From NCBI RefSeq assembly GCF_022341425.1, contig NZ_JABFUC010000008.1, positions 62,001-126,000 of the forward strand: DNA of 64,000 nucleotides, read 5' to 3'. The position numbers were made by a program, and so were the translations under genes. Position 1 is the stretch's first letter. Every line of letters starts with the position of its first letter. Below the pieces are notes generated by a model, which had not been told where the DNA came from, made no database searches, and saw nothing but the letters and a program-made list of their open reading frames with translations. This stretch comes from Billgrantia campisalis. GTDB taxonomy: Bacteria > Pseudomonadota > Gammaproteobacteria > Pseudomonadales > Halomonadaceae. Below, in pieces: positions 48,115-57,637 of this stretch.

Positions 48115-48294
48115 GGCGCCGGCGACAGGTCGGGAGGGGGTCCGAGGACCAGGGGTGAGGAGGATTCCTCCGAACGGGCTGGCCATGGACGGCCAGCACT
48201 GGACCTGCAAGCGGAGCAGGACGCGAGAGCGCCGCAGGGCCGAGGTAGCGTACAGGGACGTATTCATAGCGCCCCCTCGAAGGCCTGTCGCCGG
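48115..48294 (+). repeat. Structured element, family 2, copy A (after dnaE)
   Basis: The left arm GGCGCCGGCGACAGGTC (from 48115) pairs with GGCCTGTCGCCGG (to 48294), extended by GGAGGGGG/CCCCCTC. The conserved core is GTACAGGGACGTATTCATAG (48250-48269). Unlike the other two copies it carries about 100 extra bases between the left arm and the core, including the inverted repeats GAGGA/TCCTC near 48158 and GGCTGGCC/GGCCAGC near 48177-48196. It fills much of the 391-base dnaE-accA gap; the rest (48295-48453) shows no gene and probably holds the accA promoter. Confidence 0.7.
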
Positions 48295-48453
48295 AACAGT
48301 CTCGAGCGATATTTCTATCTGCGATAGCCCTATCCCCTGCCGTGCGCCGCCTTGCGCGCCACGTTGAGGGTGCGATAATGCCTGCCACTTCCATTCTTCG
48401 TGCCGCTGGCCCGTTAGGGGCCGGGCGGTGAAACACCACAAGGCCGCCAGCCA

Positions 48454-49407
48454 ATGAATCCCAACTATCTCGATTTCGAACAGCCCATCGCCGAGCTCCA
48501 AGCCAAGATTGAGGAGCTGCGCCTGGTCGGCAACGACAGCCAGCTCAACCTCAGCGACGAGATCAGCCGGCTCGAGGAGAAGAGCCGCAAGCTCACCGAA
48601 TCGATCTTCAAGGACCTCAGCGCCTGGCAGGTGTCGCAGCTCTCGCGTCACCCGCAGCGCCCCTACACCCTCGACTACCTCGAGCACATCTTCACCGACT
48701 TCGACGAACTGCACGGCGACCGGCGCTTTGCCGACGATGCCGCCATCGTCGGCGGCGTGGCGCGCCTCGACGACAGGCCGGTGATGGTCATCGGCCATCA
48801 GAAGGGCCGCGAGGTCAAGGAGAAGGTGCGCCGCAACTTCGGCATGCCCCGCCCCGAGGGCTACCGCAAGGCCTGCCGGCTGATGGAGATGGCCGAGCGC
48901 TTCAAGATGCCGGTGCTGACCTTCATCGACACCCCGGGGGCCTATCCGGGCATCGACGCCGAGGAGCGCGGCCAGTCCGAGGCCATCGCCTACAACCTCG
49001 CCGTCATGTCGCGACTCAAGACCCCCATTCTCGCCACCGTGGTGGGCGAGGGCGGCTCCGGCGGGGCGCTGGCCATCGGCGTCTGCGACGAGCTGGCCAT
49101 GCTGCAGTACTCCACCTATGCGGTGATCTCCCCGGAGGGCTGCGCCTCGATCCTCTGGAAGAGTGCCGAGAAGGCCGCCGACGCCGCCCAGGCCATGGGC
49201 ATCACCGCCGAGCGCCTCCGGGAGCTGGGCTTCGTCGATACCCTGATCGAGGAGCCGCTGGGCGGTGCCCACCGCCATCCGGAAACCACCGCCGAGCGCG
49301 TCAAGGAAGCCCTGCTGGGCAGCCTCGAGCGCCTCGAGGCCATGGATACCGAGGCGCTGCTGGAACGCCGGTATGAGCGGCTGATGAGCTACGGCGCCCC
49401 TGTTTAA
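48454..49407 (+). CDS. accA: Acetyl-CoA carboxylase carboxyltransferase subunit alpha
   Basis: Forms malonyl-CoA with AccD, the committed step of fatty acid synthesis. 317 residues, as in E. coli. Family blocks: [19 protein letters not shown] at the N-terminus, [52 protein letters not shown] and the oxyanion-forming [12 protein letters not shown]. The element beginning 2 bases after its stop is family-1 copy 2. Confidence 0.97.
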   Translation: MNPNYLDFEQPIAELQAKIEELRLVGNDSQLNLSDEISRLEEKSRKLTESIFKDLSAWQVSQLSRHPQRPYTLDYLEHIFTDFDELHGDRRFADDAAIVGGVARLDDRPVMVIGHQKGREVKEKVRRNFGMPRPEGYRKACRLMEMAERFKMPVLTFIDTPGAYPGIDAEERGQSEAIAYNLAVMSRLKTPILATVVGEGGSGGALAIGVCDELAMLQYSTYAVISPEGCASILWKSAEKAADAAQAMGITAERLRELGFVDTLIEEPLGGAHRHPETTAERVKEALLGSLERLEAMDTEALLERRYERLMSYGAPV

Positions 49408-49408
49408 C

Positions 49409-49526
49409 GGGCCTTTCTGCGCTCGGCCATACGGCGTTAAAAATCGGCTTAAGATGCTCATTTACTAAAGTAAACTCCGCTCTTTCGCCGATTTTTGCCT
49501 TGTCTGACCTTCGCTCGAAGCGGCCC
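49409..49526 (+). repeat. 3'-UTR palindromic element, family 1, copy 2 (after accA)
   Basis: Outer stem GGGCC (49409-49413) with GGCCC (49522-49526); inner stem AAAAATCGGC (49439-49448) with GCCGATTTTT (49487-49496). The loop holds the palindromic core TTTACTAAAGTAAA (49461-49474) inside GCTCATTT...AAACTCCGC. CTGCGCTCGGCCATAC and GCCTTGTCTGACCTTCGCTC flank the inner stem. The 3' end is 20 bases before tilS. Confidence 0.85.
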
Positions 49527-49547
49527 CGCTAGTCTGGAGGGTTCTCA

Positions 49548-50837
49548 ATGTCCCTTCAATCATCAGTTGATCGCGCCCTGGCCCAGACCCCGCCGGGGCG
49601 TTGTGTCTGGGTGGCGTTCTCCGGCGGGCTCGACTCCACGCTGCTGCTCACCCTGGCCGCCGAGGCCTGCCGGCGCCACCCGCGTCCGCTGCATGCGCTG
49701 CACGTGCACCACGGCCTGCAGGCCGCCGCCGCCGATTTCGAGGCCCACTGCCGTCGCGTGGCGTCGCGGCTCGGCGTGCCGCTGTTCGTCGAACGGGTCG
49801 CGGTCGAGCTGGCCGCGGGTCAGGGGCTGGAGGGCGCGGCCCGGGAGGCGCGCTACGCCGCCTTCGCTCGCCGCGTCGCCCCCGGCGAGACTCTGTGGCT
49901 GGCCCAGCACCGTAACGATCAGGCCGAGACCTTCCTGCTCGCCGCCCTGCGTGGCAGCGGGGTACGGGGCCTCGCCGGCATGCCGCTGACCCGGGCCTGG
50001 CAGGCTCGGCATCTGGCGCGACCGCTGCTGGGCGTGTCCCGGGCCGAGCTGGAGGCCGCGGCCGCGCGGCAGGGGCTGGTCTGGGTCGACGACCCCTCCA
50101 ACGCCGACGAGGCACTCGATCGCAACTTCCTGCGCCGTCGGGTGCTGCCGCTGCTCGAGACCCGCTGGCCCCATGCCGGCGAGGCCCTGGCCAGCGCCGC
50201 GACGCTGTGCGGCGACGCCGATACCCTGCTGGCCGAACTGGCCGACCAGGACCTGGACCGGCTGGGCGGCGAGGTAGGCCGGCTGCCCGCCGATCGGCTG
50301 GGCGAGCTGTCGCTTGCCCGTCAGCGTCTGCTGGTGCGCCGCTGCTGCGCGCGGCTCGGCCTGCCACTGCCTCCCCGGGCGCGACTGGAGACGCTGCTGG
50401 CGCAGCTGGCCGCGCCGCCGGACGCCCAGGTGCGGGTCGCCTGGCCTGGCGCCGAGGCGCGGGTGTGGCGCCGGCGGCTCTATCTGCTGTCGCCGCCGCC
50501 CCCCCTGCCCGATGAGTGGGATGGCGGGTGGAGCGGTCGGGCGCCCCTCGCCACCCCCGCGGGGCAGGTAGCCATCTCCCTGGTGCCAGAGCGGGAGCGG
50601 GTCGACCCGCCCCGGCTGCGTGTCACCCGACGGCGCGGCGGGGAACAGCTGCGACTGCCCGGGCGCGGCCGCCGCGACCTCAAGCGACTGCTGCAGGAGG
50701 CCGGGGTGCCGCCCTGGGAGCGCGAGCGGCTGCTGGTGGTCTGGGAGGGGGATACCGTGGTGGCGGCGCTGGCGCCGGCAGGCGGGACCTGGCTGCTGGT
50801 GGCGGAGGGGTGGCGGGCTAGCCCAGCGTCAGGGTGA
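49548..50837 (+). CDS. tilS: tRNA(Ile)-lysidine synthase
   Basis: Converts the wobble cytidine of the AUA-reading tRNA-Ile to lysidine using ATP and lysine. 429 residues. The N-type PP-loop is AFSGGLDSTLLL (about 23-34), followed by LHVHHGLQAAAADF and LAQHRNDQAETFLLAALRG; the C-terminal TilS-C domain ends in GRGRRDLKRLLQEAGVPPWERERL. GGAGGG before the ATG is a good Shine-Dalgarno. Its last 20 bases overlap the convergent ppx end. Confidence 0.94.
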   Translation: MSLQSSVDRALAQTPPGRCVWVAFSGGLDSTLLLTLAAEACRRHPRPLHALHVHHGLQAAAADFEAHCRRVASRLGVPLFVERVAVELAAGQGLEGAAREARYAAFARRVAPGETLWLAQHRNDQAETFLLAALRGSGVRGLAGMPLTRAWQARHLARPLLGVSRAELEAAAARQGLVWVDDPSNADEALDRNFLRRRVLPLLETRWPHAGEALASAATLCGDADTLLAELADQDLDRLGGEVGRLPADRLGELSLARQRLLVRRCCARLGLPLPPRARLETLLAQLAAPPDAQVRVAWPGAEARVWRRRLYLLSPPPPLPDEWDGGWSGRAPLATPAGQVAISLVPERERVDPPRLRVTRRRGGEQLRLPGRGRRDLKRLLQEAGVPPWERERLLVVWEGDTVVAALAPAGGTWLLVAEGWRASPASG

Positions 50838-52329
50838 AGCCGGCGGCGCGCTGATAGTCGGCCTCCTGCTCCAGGTCGTTGAGCAGCAGCGGGTGGTCAT
50901 GGTCGGCGGTAAGGCGCAGCCGCAGCGTCTCGCCGTCGGCCTCGATAGCGGGTGCCGCGGGCACACTCTCCGACCGGGCGTGATTGAAAAGCACCGCCAG
51001 GCGCAGCAGCCGGGCCAGTCGGGCGTGGGAGCGCTGCTCCGCTTCCGGGAGGGCGCGCCACTCCTTGAGCGGGAACTTGCGGCGGTGGGCGCGAACCAGG
51101 AAGGCCAGCAGGCGCTGCTCGGGGCGCGAGAAGCCGGCCAGGTCCGAGTGCTCCAGCAGATAGCCGCCGTGACGGTGGAACTGGCTGTGGGAAACGGCCA
51201 GGCCGCATTCATGGAGGCGGCCGGCCCACTCCAGAAAGCGCGCCTGCTCCTCATCCAGCGCCCAGCTGCCCTGGACCTGCTCCAGCAGGGCCAGGGCCGT
51301 GGCGGCCACATGATCGGCCTGGCGACCATCCACCGCGTAGCGACGCTCCAGCCCGGCCAGCGTCTTGAGTCGCGAATCCTCGGGGCTATTGCGACCGACC
51401 AGGTCGTAGAGCACCCCTTCGCGCAGCGCGCCGTCGGCATAGCGCATGGAGTCGAGCTCGAAGGCTTCGAAGACGGCGCAGAGGATCGCCACGCCGGCGG
51501 GGAAGACTCGCGCGCGATCGGCCTTGAGCCCCTCCAGGGCGATGCGGTCGAGTCGCTGGCAGTCGATCAGTCGCTGGCGCAGTGCAAAGAGGCCCGCTCG
51601 GGTGATGACGCCCTCCGGGGAGGCCTCGGCGGCATGGATCACCGCGGCGGCGGCCTTGACGGTGCCGCTGGCGCCGACCGGGTCGTCCCAGCCCAGCCGG
51701 CGATACGGCCTGCAGATATTGGCCAGCTCCGAGAGCGCGGCGAGCTCCGCCTTGCGCATGCGTTTCTCGGTGATCTCGCCGTCTGCGAAGAAGCGGCGGC
51801 TGAAGGTGACGCAGCCCATGCGCAGGCTCTCCAGCGCCAGCGGCTCGAAGCGCTCGCCGATGATGAACTCGGTGGAGCCGCCGCCGATGTCGACGATCAG
51901 CCGTCGGCCGTTCTCGACCAGCGAGTGGGCCGCGCCCAGATAGATCAGGCGCGCCTCTTCGCGTCCGGCGATGACCTCGATGCGGCTGCCCAGCAGCGCC
52001 TCGGCACGCTCGATGAAGGCCTGGCTGTTGGCGGCGTCGCGCAGGGCATTGGTGCCCACCACCCGTAGCTGGCCAGGGGGAAGGTCGTCGAGAAAGGGGG
52101 CGAAGCGGGCCAGGCAGTCCAGCGCGCGGCGCATGGCGGCCTCGCTGAGCCTGCCATCGTCATCGAGGCCGGCGGCCAGCTGGACCTTCTCTCCGAGGCG
52201 AGCGACCACCTGCAGGCGGTCGTCCTGATAGTTGGCCACCAGCAGATGGAAACTGTTGGACCCCAGATCGATGGCCGCCAGCCGACGGGGTGGCGCAGGG
52301 GAGGGGGTCCGGTCCTTGGGAGGCATCAT
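50818..52329 (-). CDS. ppx: Exopolyphosphatase
   Basis: Ppx/GppA-family enzyme degrading polyphosphate from the ends. 503 residues. The ASKHA phosphate loops are AAIDLGSNSFHLLVA near the N-terminus and VDIGGGSTEFIIG (about 145); RVVGTNALRDA is the second family block, and the C-terminal HD-like domain has LHECGLAVSHSQFHRHGGY. The ATG at 52329 (MMPPKDR) follows AGGAC; a TTG at 52356 is in frame but lacks support. GppA activity on pppGpp cannot be ruled out from sequence. ppk lies 8 kb away, not adjacent. Confidence 0.9.
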   Translation of the reverse strand: MMPPKDRTPSPAPPRRLAAIDLGSNSFHLLVANYQDDRLQVVARLGEKVQLAAGLDDDGRLSEAAMRRALDCLARFAPFLDDLPPGQLRVVGTNALRDAANSQAFIERAEALLGSRIEVIAGREEARLIYLGAAHSLVENGRRLIVDIGGGSTEFIIGERFEPLALESLRMGCVTFSRRFFADGEITEKRMRKAELAALSELANICRPYRRLGWDDPVGASGTVKAAAAVIHAAEASPEGVITRAGLFALRQRLIDCQRLDRIALEGLKADRARVFPAGVAILCAVFEAFELDSMRYADGALREGVLYDLVGRNSPEDSRLKTLAGLERRYAVDGRQADHVAATALALLEQVQGSWALDEEQARFLEWAGRLHECGLAVSHSQFHRHGGYLLEHSDLAGFSRPEQRLLAFLVRAHRRKFPLKEWRALPEAEQRSHARLARLLRLAVLFNHARSESVPAAPAIEADGETLRLRLTADHDHPLLLNDLEQEADYQRAAGFTLTLG

Positions 52330-52765
52330 CGTGGTGTCCTGAGCGGCGATGGGCAAAGGGTGCGATGCCGACCCGGTCGTGTCAATTGCGCGCCGATGGG
52401 GTTGCGTTCGGGGCCGCCCTTGACTAGTATCGAGGCGTTCGCCTGTTCCGAATGCTTTCCGACCGTTTTACGGCGACCCCGTCGCGGTCAGTTCCAAGTC
52501 GTCAGACAGCCCACTGCATCAGCCTGCGCTCCCGGCCCGTTGGCCCGGACCCGCTGATCAGGCGAAAACGAACCTGCTCCCTCGCTTCCGATATCGGCCC
52601 GGCTACCCTCAAGGTGCGGTAGCCAGTCCATAGCCATACGATACAACATGACGAGTGGCAGCCTGTCCGGGCTCTGAACGCATCCACGCGGCGTTATCGC
52701 TTCGCCTCCTGTCTTGTCACGGCGCCTGGCCGCCCGGCTTCCATGAGCAACTTCTGAACACACCG
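52330..52765 (+). promoter_or_regulatory. ppx-rho divergent region and long rho leader
   Basis: 436 bases without a convincing gene. A plausible rho promoter is TTGCGT (52402-52407) with TAGTAT (52425-52430) at 17 bases. The leader after it, more than 300 bases, is C-rich and contains inverted repeats. In E. coli rho represses itself by terminating in its own leader; such control is inferred here from length and base content only. trxA, often next to rho, is absent. Confidence 0.4.
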
Positions 52766-54025
52766 ATGAATCTTACCGAACTCAAGCAAAAGCCCGTTCC
52801 GGAACTTCTGGAGACTGCCCGCGAGATGGGCATCGACAACCTGGCCCGCTCGCGGAAGCAGGACATCATCTTCGCCATCCTCAAGAAGCACGCCAAGAGC
52901 GGCGAGGATATCTATGGCGATGGGGTGCTGGAGATCCTCCAGGACGGTTTCGGCTTCCTGCGCAGCGCCGACAGCTCCTACCTGGCCGGGCCCGATGACA
53001 TCTATGTCTCGCCGTCGCAGATCCGACGCTTCAACCTGCGCAAGGGCGACACCATTTCCGGCAAGATTCGCCCGCCGAAGGAAGGGGAGCGCTATTTCGC
53101 GCTGCTCAAGGTCAGCCAGATCAACTTCGACAAGCCGGAAAACGCCAAGCACAAGATCCTCTTCGAGAACCTCACGCCGCTGTTCCCCCAGGAGCGGCTG
53201 CGCATGGAGATCGGTAACGGCTCCACCGAGGATCTCACCGCGCGCATCATCGATCTGACCGCGCCCATCGGCAAGGGCCAGCGCGGCCTGCTGGTCTCCC
53301 CGCCCAAGGCGGGCAAGACGCTGATGCTGCAGAACATCGCGACCTCCATCACCCGCAACAACCCCGAGTGCCACCTGATCGTGCTGCTGATCGACGAGCG
53401 CCCGGAGGAAGTGACCGAGATGTCGCGCACGGTGCGCGGCGAGGTGGTGGCCTCCACCTTCGACGAGCCGCCGGCCCGCCACGTGCAGGTCGCCGAGATG
53501 GTCATCGAGAAGGCCAAGCGCCTGGTCGAGCACAAGAAAGACGTGGTGATCCTGCTCGACTCCATCACCCGCCTGGCGCGGGCCTACAACACCGTGGTGC
53601 CGAGCTCTGGCAAGGTGCTCACCGGCGGTGTCGACGCCCATGCCCTCGAGAAGCCCAAGCGCTTCTTCGGCGCGGCGCGCAACATCGAGGAGGGCGGCAG
53701 CCTGACCATCATCGCCACGGCGCTGGTGGACACCGGCTCCAAGATGGACGAGGTGATCTTCGAGGAGTTCAAGGGCACCGGCAACATGGAGGCCCACCTG
53801 GACCGCAAGCTGGCCGAGCGCCGCGTCTACCCGGCGATCAACATTCGCCGCTCCGGCACCCGCCGCGAGGACCTGATCGCCTCCGAGGACGAGATGCAGC
53901 GCATGTGGATCCTGCGCAAGCTGCTCAATCCCATGGATGACACCGCGGCCACCGAGTTCCTGATCGACCGGCTGAAAGACACTAAGACTAACCTTGAGTT
54001 CTTCGAGGCCATGAAAAGACGTTGA
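52766..54025 (+). CDS. rho: Transcription termination factor Rho
   Basis: Hexameric RNA helicase that ends transcription. 419 residues, the E. coli length. The N-terminal helical and cold-shock-like RNA-binding domain has [15 protein letters not shown] and [19 protein letters not shown]; the Walker A is [14 protein letters not shown] (about 172-185), Walker B region [17 protein letters not shown], and the Q/R loops follow. The ATG at 52766 ([16 protein letters not shown]) is the family start; upstream in-frame residues are not homologous. Confidence 0.97.
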   Translation: MNLTELKQKPVPELLETAREMGIDNLARSRKQDIIFAILKKHAKSGEDIYGDGVLEILQDGFGFLRSADSSYLAGPDDIYVSPSQIRRFNLRKGDTISGKIRPPKEGERYFALLKVSQINFDKPENAKHKILFENLTPLFPQERLRMEIGNGSTEDLTARIIDLTAPIGKGQRGLLVSPPKAGKTLMLQNIATSITRNNPECHLIVLLIDERPEEVTEMSRTVRGEVVASTFDEPPARHVQVAEMVIEKAKRLVEHKKDVVILLDSITRLARAYNTVVPSSGKVLTGGVDAHALEKPKRFFGAARNIEEGGSLTIIATALVDTGSKMDEVIFEEFKGTGNMEAHLDRKLAERRVYPAINIRRSGTRREDLIASEDEMQRMWILRKLLNPMDDTAATEFLIDRLKDTKTNLEFFEAMKRR

Positions 54026-54027
54026 TT

Positions 54028-54162
54028 CTGGCCTGCTGCGCTCGACGATACTGCGTTGGAAAACAGCTGGTACGCCAGCCCGGTCAAGCTGCTCATTTAC
54101 TAAAGTAAACTCCGCGCTTTCGCTGTTTTCCGCCTTGTCTCGTCTTCGCTCGCAACGGCCAG
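54028..54162 (+). repeat. 3'-UTR palindromic element, family 1, copy 3 (after rho)
   Basis: Outer stem CTGGCC (54028-54033) with GGCCAG (54157-54162); inner stem GAAAACAGC (54059-54067) with GCTGTTTTC (54122-54130). The core TTTACTAAAGTAAA (54096-54109) is identical to that in copy 2, as are GCTCATTT and AAACTCCGC. It starts 2 bases after the rho stop. Confidence 0.85.
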
Positions 54163-54196
54163 CTCTCAACGCTTTGGTTGCTAGATCAAGGCGAGC

Positions 54197-54299
54197 GGCG
54201 CCGGGGACAGGTCGAAGAGGAGGTCTTTTGCCATGGATGGCAAAAGTAGCGCCCAGGGATGGGTTCACAGCGCCTCCTCGACGGTCCGGCGCCTGTCGA
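54197..54299 (+). repeat. Structured element, family 2, copy B (after rho)
   Basis: Left arm GGCGCCGGGGACAGGTCG (from 54197), a perfect inner hairpin TTTTGCCA/TGGCAAAA (54226-54233 with 54238-54245), the core GTAGCGCCCAGGGATGGGTT (54246-54265) followed by CACAGCGCCTCCTCG, and a right arm ending near 54299. It follows family-1 copy 3 by 34 bases, so the rho-ubiD gap stacks two different structured elements. Confidence 0.7.
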
Positions 54300-54361
54300 C
54301 GGAGTAGCCGCGGGTCAGGATGAGCTAGCCGGCCAGCTTGCGGCTTGGTCGGCAGCGAGAG

Positions 54362-54390
54362 AAAGGGGCGGCATGCTATGCTGCCCCTTT
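54362..54390 (+). terminator. Hairpin before ubiD
   Basis: AAAGGGGCGGCAT (54362-54374) pairs with ATGCTGCCCCTTT (54378-54390) with one G-U pair and a 3-base loop. It is 31 bases before ubiD and probably ends transcripts coming from rho. Confidence 0.65.
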
Positions 54391-54421
54391 CGTCGTTCGG
54401 GAAACGGGATAGGATTGGTTC

Positions 54422-55903
54422 ATGAAATACAAGGACCTGCGTGATTTTATCGCGGCCCTGGAGGCCCAGGGCGAGCTGATACGCGTGACGGCTGAGGTGG
54501 ACCCCTACCTCGAGATCACCGAGATCTGCGACCGTACCCTGCGGGCCGGCGGCCCGGCGCTGCTGTTCGAGAACGTCAAGGGCCACGACATGCCGCTGCT
54601 CGGCAACCTGTTCGGTACCCCGAAGCGGGTGGCCATGGGCATGGGCCAGGACAGCGTCGAGGCGCTGCGCGAGGTGGGCAAGCTGCTCGCCTTCCTCAAG
54701 GAGCCCGACCCGCCCAAGGGCTTTCGCGACGCCTGGGACAAGCTGCCGATCTTCAAGCAAGTCATGAGCATGGGCCCCAAGACGGTGCGCTCGGCGCCGG
54801 TGCAGCAGCTGGTCTATGAGGGCGACGAGGTCGATCTGGACCGGCTGCCGATCCAGCACTGCTGGCCCGGCGACGCCGCGCCGCTGGTCACCTGGCCGCT
54901 GGTGGTCACCCGCGGCCCCCACAAGAAGCGCCAGAACCTGGGGATCTACCGCCAGCAGAAGCTCGGCAAGAACCGGCTGATCATGCGCTGGCTGTCCCAC
55001 CGCGGCGGGGCGCTGGATTTCCAGGAGTGGCAGCAGACCAATCCCGGCGAACCCTTCCCGGTGGCAGTGGCCCTGGGGGCCGATCCGGCGACGATCCTTG
55101 GCGCGGTGACGCCGGTGCCCGACTCGCTCTCCGAGTACGCCTTCGCCGGACTCTTGCGAGGCTCGCGCACCGAGCTGGTCAAGTGCGGCCATGCCGACCT
55201 CGAGGTGCCGGCCTCGGCCGAGATCATTCTGGAAGGCTTTATCTACCCGGACGACATGGCGCCGGAAGGCCCCTACGGCGACCACACCGGCTACTATAAC
55301 GAGGTCGACCACTTCCCGGTGTTCACGGTGACACGCCTGACCCAGCGGCGCGACGCCATCTACCACTCGACCTACACCGGGCGGCCGCCCGATGAGCCGG
55401 CGATACTCGGCGTGGCGCTCAACGAGGTGTTCGTGCCGATCCTGCGCAAGCAGTTTCCCGAGATCGTCGACTTCTACCTGCCCCCGGAGGGCTGCTCCTA
55501 CCGCATGGCGGTAGTGACCATGAAGAAGCAGTACCCGGGCCACGCCAAGCGGGTGATGATGGGCGTATGGAGCTTCCTGCGCCAGTTCATGTACACCAAG
55601 TTCGTGGTGGTGCTCGACGACGACGTCGATGCCCGCGACTGGAAGGACGTGATCTGGGCCATCACCACCCGCATGGACCCGGCCCGGGACACTGTGATGG
55701 TCGAGAATACGCCCATCGACTATCTGGACTTCGCCTCGCCGGTGGCGGGGCTGGGGTCCAAGATGGGCCTGGACGCTACCGCCAAGTGGCAAGGCGAGAC
55801 TGACCGAGAATGGGGCACGCCCATCGTCATGGACGAGGCCGTCAAGGCCCGTGTCAGCGAGCGCTGGAACGAGCTGGGTATCGACTTGCCCCCCACCCCC
55901 TGA
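54422..55903 (+). CDS. ubiD: 3-octaprenyl-4-hydroxybenzoate carboxy-lyase UbiD
   Basis: Prenylated-FMN-dependent decarboxylase of ubiquinone synthesis (works with UbiX-made cofactor). 493 residues, as in E. coli (497). Recognisable blocks: [54 protein letters not shown] and the active-site E-x-P-rich [21 protein letters not shown] region. It precedes the flavin reductase gene, as ubiD precedes fre in E. coli. Confidence 0.96.
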   Translation: MKYKDLRDFIAALEAQGELIRVTAEVDPYLEITEICDRTLRAGGPALLFENVKGHDMPLLGNLFGTPKRVAMGMGQDSVEALREVGKLLAFLKEPDPPKGFRDAWDKLPIFKQVMSMGPKTVRSAPVQQLVYEGDEVDLDRLPIQHCWPGDAAPLVTWPLVVTRGPHKKRQNLGIYRQQKLGKNRLIMRWLSHRGGALDFQEWQQTNPGEPFPVAVALGADPATILGAVTPVPDSLSEYAFAGLLRGSRTELVKCGHADLEVPASAEIILEGFIYPDDMAPEGPYGDHTGYYNEVDHFPVFTVTRLTQRRDAIYHSTYTGRPPDEPAILGVALNEVFVPILRKQFPEIVDFYLPPEGCSYRMAVVTMKKQYPGHAKRVMMGVWSFLRQFMYTKFVVVLDDDVDARDWKDVIWAITTRMDPARDTVMVENTPIDYLDFASPVAGLGSKMGLDATAKWQGETDREWGTPIVMDEAVKARVSERWNELGIDLPPTP

Positions 55904-55918
55904 CGACAAGAGGCATGC

Positions 55919-56698
55919 ATGACGCCAAGGACCCTGACCTGCCAGGTAACGGTAGTGGAGGATCTGACCCCCGATGTGTTCCGCGTGAGGCTCGAGGGCC
56001 GCACGGAAGCCATGGTCCATGCCCCGGGCCAGTATCTGGAGCTTGCCCTGGACGACGACACCTGGGTGCCGTTCTCCATCGCCAACGCCTATGACGGCGA
56101 CGGCAGCCTGGAGCTGCATATCCAGCACTGGCCGCAGCGCGAAAATTCCGAGCGGATGCGCGACCTGGTCAAGGAGGCCCATCACCTGACGCTGCGCCTG
56201 CCCGGCGGCGACTGCGTGCTCGACAGCGACAGCCGGCGGCCGCTGCTGTTGATCGCGGCGGGCACCGGTTTCGCCCAGATGAAGGCGATCATCGAGGCCT
56301 CCCTGCACGAGGCGCCCGAGCGCCCCATCGCGCTGTGGTGGGCCGCCCGCGAACGCCGCGACCTCTATCTGGAAAGTCTCCCCCGGGAGTGGGCGGCGGC
56401 CCACCCGGCCTTTCATTTCCATGTGGTCACCGAAGTGGTGCCGGAGCCGCCGGTCACCGGCGAGCGGGTCAGCTACCACCGCGGACGCATCGATCAGGCG
56501 CTGGCCGCCGGGCTCGAGGACGTCAGCGGCTGCGACGTCTACCTGTCCGGCTCGCCGGGCATGGTCTACGCCTGTGTCGACGTGCTGGCGTCGCTTGCGC
56601 TCTCGCCGTCCCGGGTGTTCTCGGACGTCTTCGCCTATGCGCCACGCACCCCGCTGGTGCCGACCGTGGGCAGCCTGCGCCGGGAGAGCCGCTCGTGA
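55919..56698 (+). CDS. fre: NAD(P)H-flavin reductase (Fre-like)
   Basis: 259 residues of the ferredoxin-NADP reductase fold. FAD/flavin-binding region APGQYLELAL and VPFSIANAYD (the RxYS-type motif is VPFS here), NAD(P)H-binding LLLIAAGTGFAQMKAIIEA, and the C-terminal YLSGSPGMVYACVDVL. Fre reduces free flavins and may serve UbiX/UbiD prenyl-FMN maturation; that link is inferred from the ubiD neighbourhood. It overlaps folM by four bases and is about 25 residues longer than E. coli Fre at its C-terminus. Confidence 0.88.
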   Translation: MTPRTLTCQVTVVEDLTPDVFRVRLEGRTEAMVHAPGQYLELALDDDTWVPFSIANAYDGDGSLELHIQHWPQRENSERMRDLVKEAHHLTLRLPGGDCVLDSDSRRPLLLIAAGTGFAQMKAIIEASLHEAPERPIALWWAARERRDLYLESLPREWAAAHPAFHFHVVTEVVPEPPVTGERVSYHRGRIDQALAAGLEDVSGCDVYLSGSPGMVYACVDVLASLALSPSRVFSDVFAYAPRTPLVPTVGSLRRESRS

Positions 56699-57408
56699 GC
56701 GGCTCGCCGATCCTCATTACCGGTGGGGCCCAGCGGCTCGGGCGCCACTGCGCCGAGCGCCTGCGCGATGATGATCATCCGGTGATCATCAGCTATCGCC
56801 GCGAGCGGCCGGAACTGGACGCGCTGCGCGAGCGGGGCATCGTGACGCTGCCGGCGGATTTCTCCACCGAGGCGGGGATCCTCGACTTTATCGCGCGTCT
56901 GAAGGCCGAGACGGGCTCGCTTCGGGCGATCGTGCATAACGCCAGCGACTGGGCGCCGGATGTCACCGGCCCCCAGGCCGGCAGCAACTTCGAGCGGCTG
57001 TTTCGCATCCATATGCTGGCGCCCTACCTGATCAACCTGCAGTGTCGCGAGCTGCTCGACGCCTGCGGCGAGCCCCAGCGCGATATCGTGCACCTGACCG
57101 ACTACGTGGTGCGCAAGGGCTCCCGGAAGCATGCCGCCTACGCTGCCACCAAGGCGGGGCTGGACAACCTGACCCTCTCCTTCGCGGCGATGTACGCGCC
57201 GGACATCCAGGTCAACGCCATCGCCCCGGCCATGATCATGCTCAATGAGGGTGACGATGAGGCTTACGCCGAGAAGGCCCGCGCCAAATCGGCGATGCGC
57301 ATGATCCCCGGCCCCGGGGTGATCTACCAGAGCCTGCGCTACCTGCTCGACAACCGCTACGTCACCGGCGTCACCCTGCCGGTCGATGGAGGGCGGCATC
57401 TCGTTTAG
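56695..57408 (+). CDS. folM: Dihydromonapterin reductase FolM (SDR family)
   Basis: Short-chain dehydrogenase reducing dihydromonapterin, and weakly dihydrofolate. 237 residues. The Rossmann start is PILITGGAQRLGRHCAERL, the catalytic Tyr-Lys pair is YAATKAG, and FolM-specific stretches VIISYR, AIVHNASDWAP, VHLTDYVVRKGSRKHAAYA and VDGGRHL match E. coli FolM closely. It starts with GTG overlapping the fre stop, preceded by GGGAGAG. Confidence 0.9.
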   Translation: MSGSPILITGGAQRLGRHCAERLRDDDHPVIISYRRERPELDALRERGIVTLPADFSTEAGILDFIARLKAETGSLRAIVHNASDWAPDVTGPQAGSNFERLFRIHMLAPYLINLQCRELLDACGEPQRDIVHLTDYVVRKGSRKHAAYAATKAGLDNLTLSFAAMYAPDIQVNAIAPAMIMLNEGDDEAYAEKARAKSAMRMIPGPGVIYQSLRYLLDNRYVTGVTLPVDGGRHLV

Positions 57409-57449
57409 AATGAGCGGCACCGATGTGTCGTGACAGCGAGGAGAGTGAC

Positions 57450-57581
57450 ATGGCAGAACAGAGCAACAAGCCGTACCACGACGACAGCGGCCTGCTGTCA
57501 CTGGTGTTGGGGCTGGTGGTGACCGTGGGGCTGGCCTGTCTGCCCCTGGTCGTGGGTATCGTCAAGGTGCTGGGCAACTGA
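57450..57581 (+). CDS. 43-residue single-pass membrane peptide
   Basis: Short gene with a good Shine-Dalgarno (GAGGAGAG, 57438-57445). The product has a polar head of 14 residues (MAEQSNKPYHDDSG) and one hydrophobic segment (about residues 15-40, rich in Leu/Val/Gly), ending KVLGN. I do not recognise it. It lies 41 bases after folM and upstream of the DAHP synthase leader region, so it may be the last gene of the ubiD-fre-folM transcript. Confidence 0.6.
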   Translation: MAEQSNKPYHDDSGLLSLVLGLVVTVGLACLPLVVGIVKVLGN

Positions 57582-57637
57582 GACTTGCCAAGCTGTGCCC
57601 GAGCCGGCAGGATAAGCTCATGACATTGGAGACACCC

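Noticed and set aside
49427..49526. Family-1 repeats considered as ordinary intrinsic terminators
   Set aside because: The stems are interrupted by a long conserved loop and no U-tract follows, so simple Rho-independent termination does not explain the conserved blocks.
52694..56479. Open frame of 1261 codons on the minus strand opposite rho, ubiD and fre
   Set aside because: It is antisense to three conserved genes and its composition is the usual high-GC mirror effect; no domain is recognisable.
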